Shown here: in pieces, positions 12,893 through 13,459 of the stretch
Layout: every line of letters begins with the position of its first letter
How positions within the stretch are numbered: position 1 is the first letter of the stretch
The notes under the pieces: model-generated
The model's input: only the letters and a program-made list of their open reading frames with translations
Databases searched by the model: none
What the model was told of the DNA's origin: nothing
Source: Deltaproteobacteria bacterium
GTDB lineage: Bacteria > Myxococcota_A > Polyangia > Polyangiales > Houyiibacteriaceae
Length of the DNA stretch: 13,459 bases
Assembly (NCBI GenBank): GCA_027295555.1
Contig: JAPUKT010000271.1
Coordinates: 1-13,459 of the forward strand
Direction of reading: 5' to 3'
Program-made: the position numbers and the translations under genes

Positions 12893-13054
12893 CTCGGTAT
12901 TTTGAATGCCCCGGCCTCAGGTCCATACGTAATTGTTCACCTCGGGGACGGGTCTAGTGCTCCTAAAGGGTTGGAAACCGGGAATTAGCTCGACGGGGAG
13001 GCTTCCGACGGGGCGGGTGGATCGTGTAGGGTCTGGGGTCCATCCGGAGGCGCC
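12893..13054. other. Intergenic region before the acyl-CoA synthetase
   Basis: A 162-bp gap with no open frame of note on either strand. TTGTTC (about 12936) and TAGTGC at a 16-bp spacing form only a weak promoter candidate. GGAGG at 13046-13050 is the ribosome site of the following gene. I see no terminator hairpin with a T tract for the upstream operon. Confidence 0.3.
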
Positions 13055-13459
13055 ATGACCCTTGAAGGAACGATGCTCTCGAAGATCGAGCACTGGGGAA
13101 CTACGAAAGGAAGCGCGGACGCGCTGCACGACCTTAACGACGACGGCACGTGGGACAGCACGACTTGGTCGGAGGTCTGGAGCAACGCTCGGCGCGTCGG
13201 CAAAGGCTTGATGTCGCTCGGGCTGGAGCCCGGGGACTGCGTCGGCATCGTCGGCAAGAACCGGCCAGATTGGCTACTGTGTCAGCACGGGATCAACGCC
13301 GCACAGGGGATCCCAGCGCCGATGTACACGACGCTCCTGACAGACCAGGTGGCGTACATCATCGACAATGCGCAGGCGAAGATCGTCATCTGCGACTAGC
13401 AAGATCAACTCGACAAGTACCTCACGATCGCGAACGACGAAAGCACGATCGAGCACATC
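13055..13459 (+). pseudogene. Long-chain acyl-CoA synthetase (AMP-forming), interrupted by in-frame TAG, 3' end outside window
   Basis: The first 114 codons encode the N-terminal part of an AMP-binding acyl-CoA ligase: TTWSEVWSNARRVGKGLMSL (36-55), LGLEPGDCVGIVGKNRPDWL, then PAPMYTTLLTDQVAYII and AQAKIVICD. This matches the N-terminal domain of long-chain fatty acyl-CoA synthetases (FadD/FAA type), which activate fatty acids as acyl-adenylates and then thioesters. A TAG at 13397-13399 stops the frame. The same frame then continues without another stop for 20 codons (QDQLDKYLTIAN...) to the window edge, and this reads as the natural continuation. GAG to TAG is the simplest change, since Glu would fit there. 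The start ATG 13055 has GGAGG 4 nt upstream. A real nonsense mutation, a sequencing error or stop readthrough cannot be told apart here. The ATP-binding and catalytic motifs lie beyond the window. Confidence 0.8.

Noticed and set aside
6060..13057. Identical 15-mer TCCGGAGGCGCCATG before the histone-like gene (6060-6074) and the acyl-CoA synthetase (13043-13057)
   Set aside because: It is mainly a strong SD plus start codon; two copies are most simply explained by shared ribosome-site preference, with no further similarity on either side.
1..13459. CRISPR array, tRNA/rRNA, insertion sequence, phage or classical defence system
   Set aside because: No regular repeat-spacer pattern, cloverleaf, transposase/integrase motif or defence-type domain was seen on either strand.

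Overview
The window looks like a high-GC, Gram-negative, probably Deltaproteobacteria/Myxococcota-like chromosome segment. The clues are indirect: an ArsR-methyltransferase (SahR-type) regulator in front of ahcY, several lipobox lipoproteins carrying CxxCH haem motifs, tandem universal stress proteins, a DUF434 protein and a long-chain acyl-CoA synthetase. No rRNA, tRNA, CRISPR array, transposase or phage gene is visible. It is densely coded on both strands, and no gap between genes exceeds 300 bp.

Layout. (1) 1-411: the 3' end of a TPR-like protein. (2) 454-2798: a tightly coupled sahR-ahcY operon (ATGA overlap) for S-adenosylhomocysteine (SAH) sensing and hydrolysis, preceded by an AT-rich set of inverted repeats lying over the regulator's start. 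A YihY/BrkB-type membrane protein follows after 6 bp. (3) 3727-5268 (minus): an aldehyde dehydrogenase, divergent from a possible GNAT-like protein (5492-6013). (4) 6072-7843: a Lys/Ala/Ser/Pro-rich histone H1-like protein whose stop overlaps the start of a ferredoxin-reductase-type FAD enzyme. (5) 7861-8586 (minus): a DUF434 protein, divergent from a four-CBS-domain protein ending at 9484.

(6) 9490-12892 is the most distinctive part. From a 62-bp gap (11495-11556), two arms are transcribed outwards. The minus arm is a two-domain UspA protein, then a lipoprotein with two cytochrome c'-like haem domains, then a GTG-initiated 82-aa lipoprotein coupled by a 4-nt overlap. The plus arm is a one-domain UspA protein, an in-frame relic of a second Usp domain, a monohaem cytochrome c lipoprotein with a potential SD-sequestering hairpin, then a 90-aa membrane protein. 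Both arms thus read Usp, haem lipoprotein, small envelope protein. The inferred theme is coupling of stress or energy sensing to periplasmic electron transfer.

(7) 13055 to the end: an acyl-CoA synthetase whose frame is interrupted by one in-frame TAG at 13397-13399 and then continues in the same frame to the window edge.

Limits: all family assignments come from reading motifs by eye. No database search, structure prediction or codon statistics were run.
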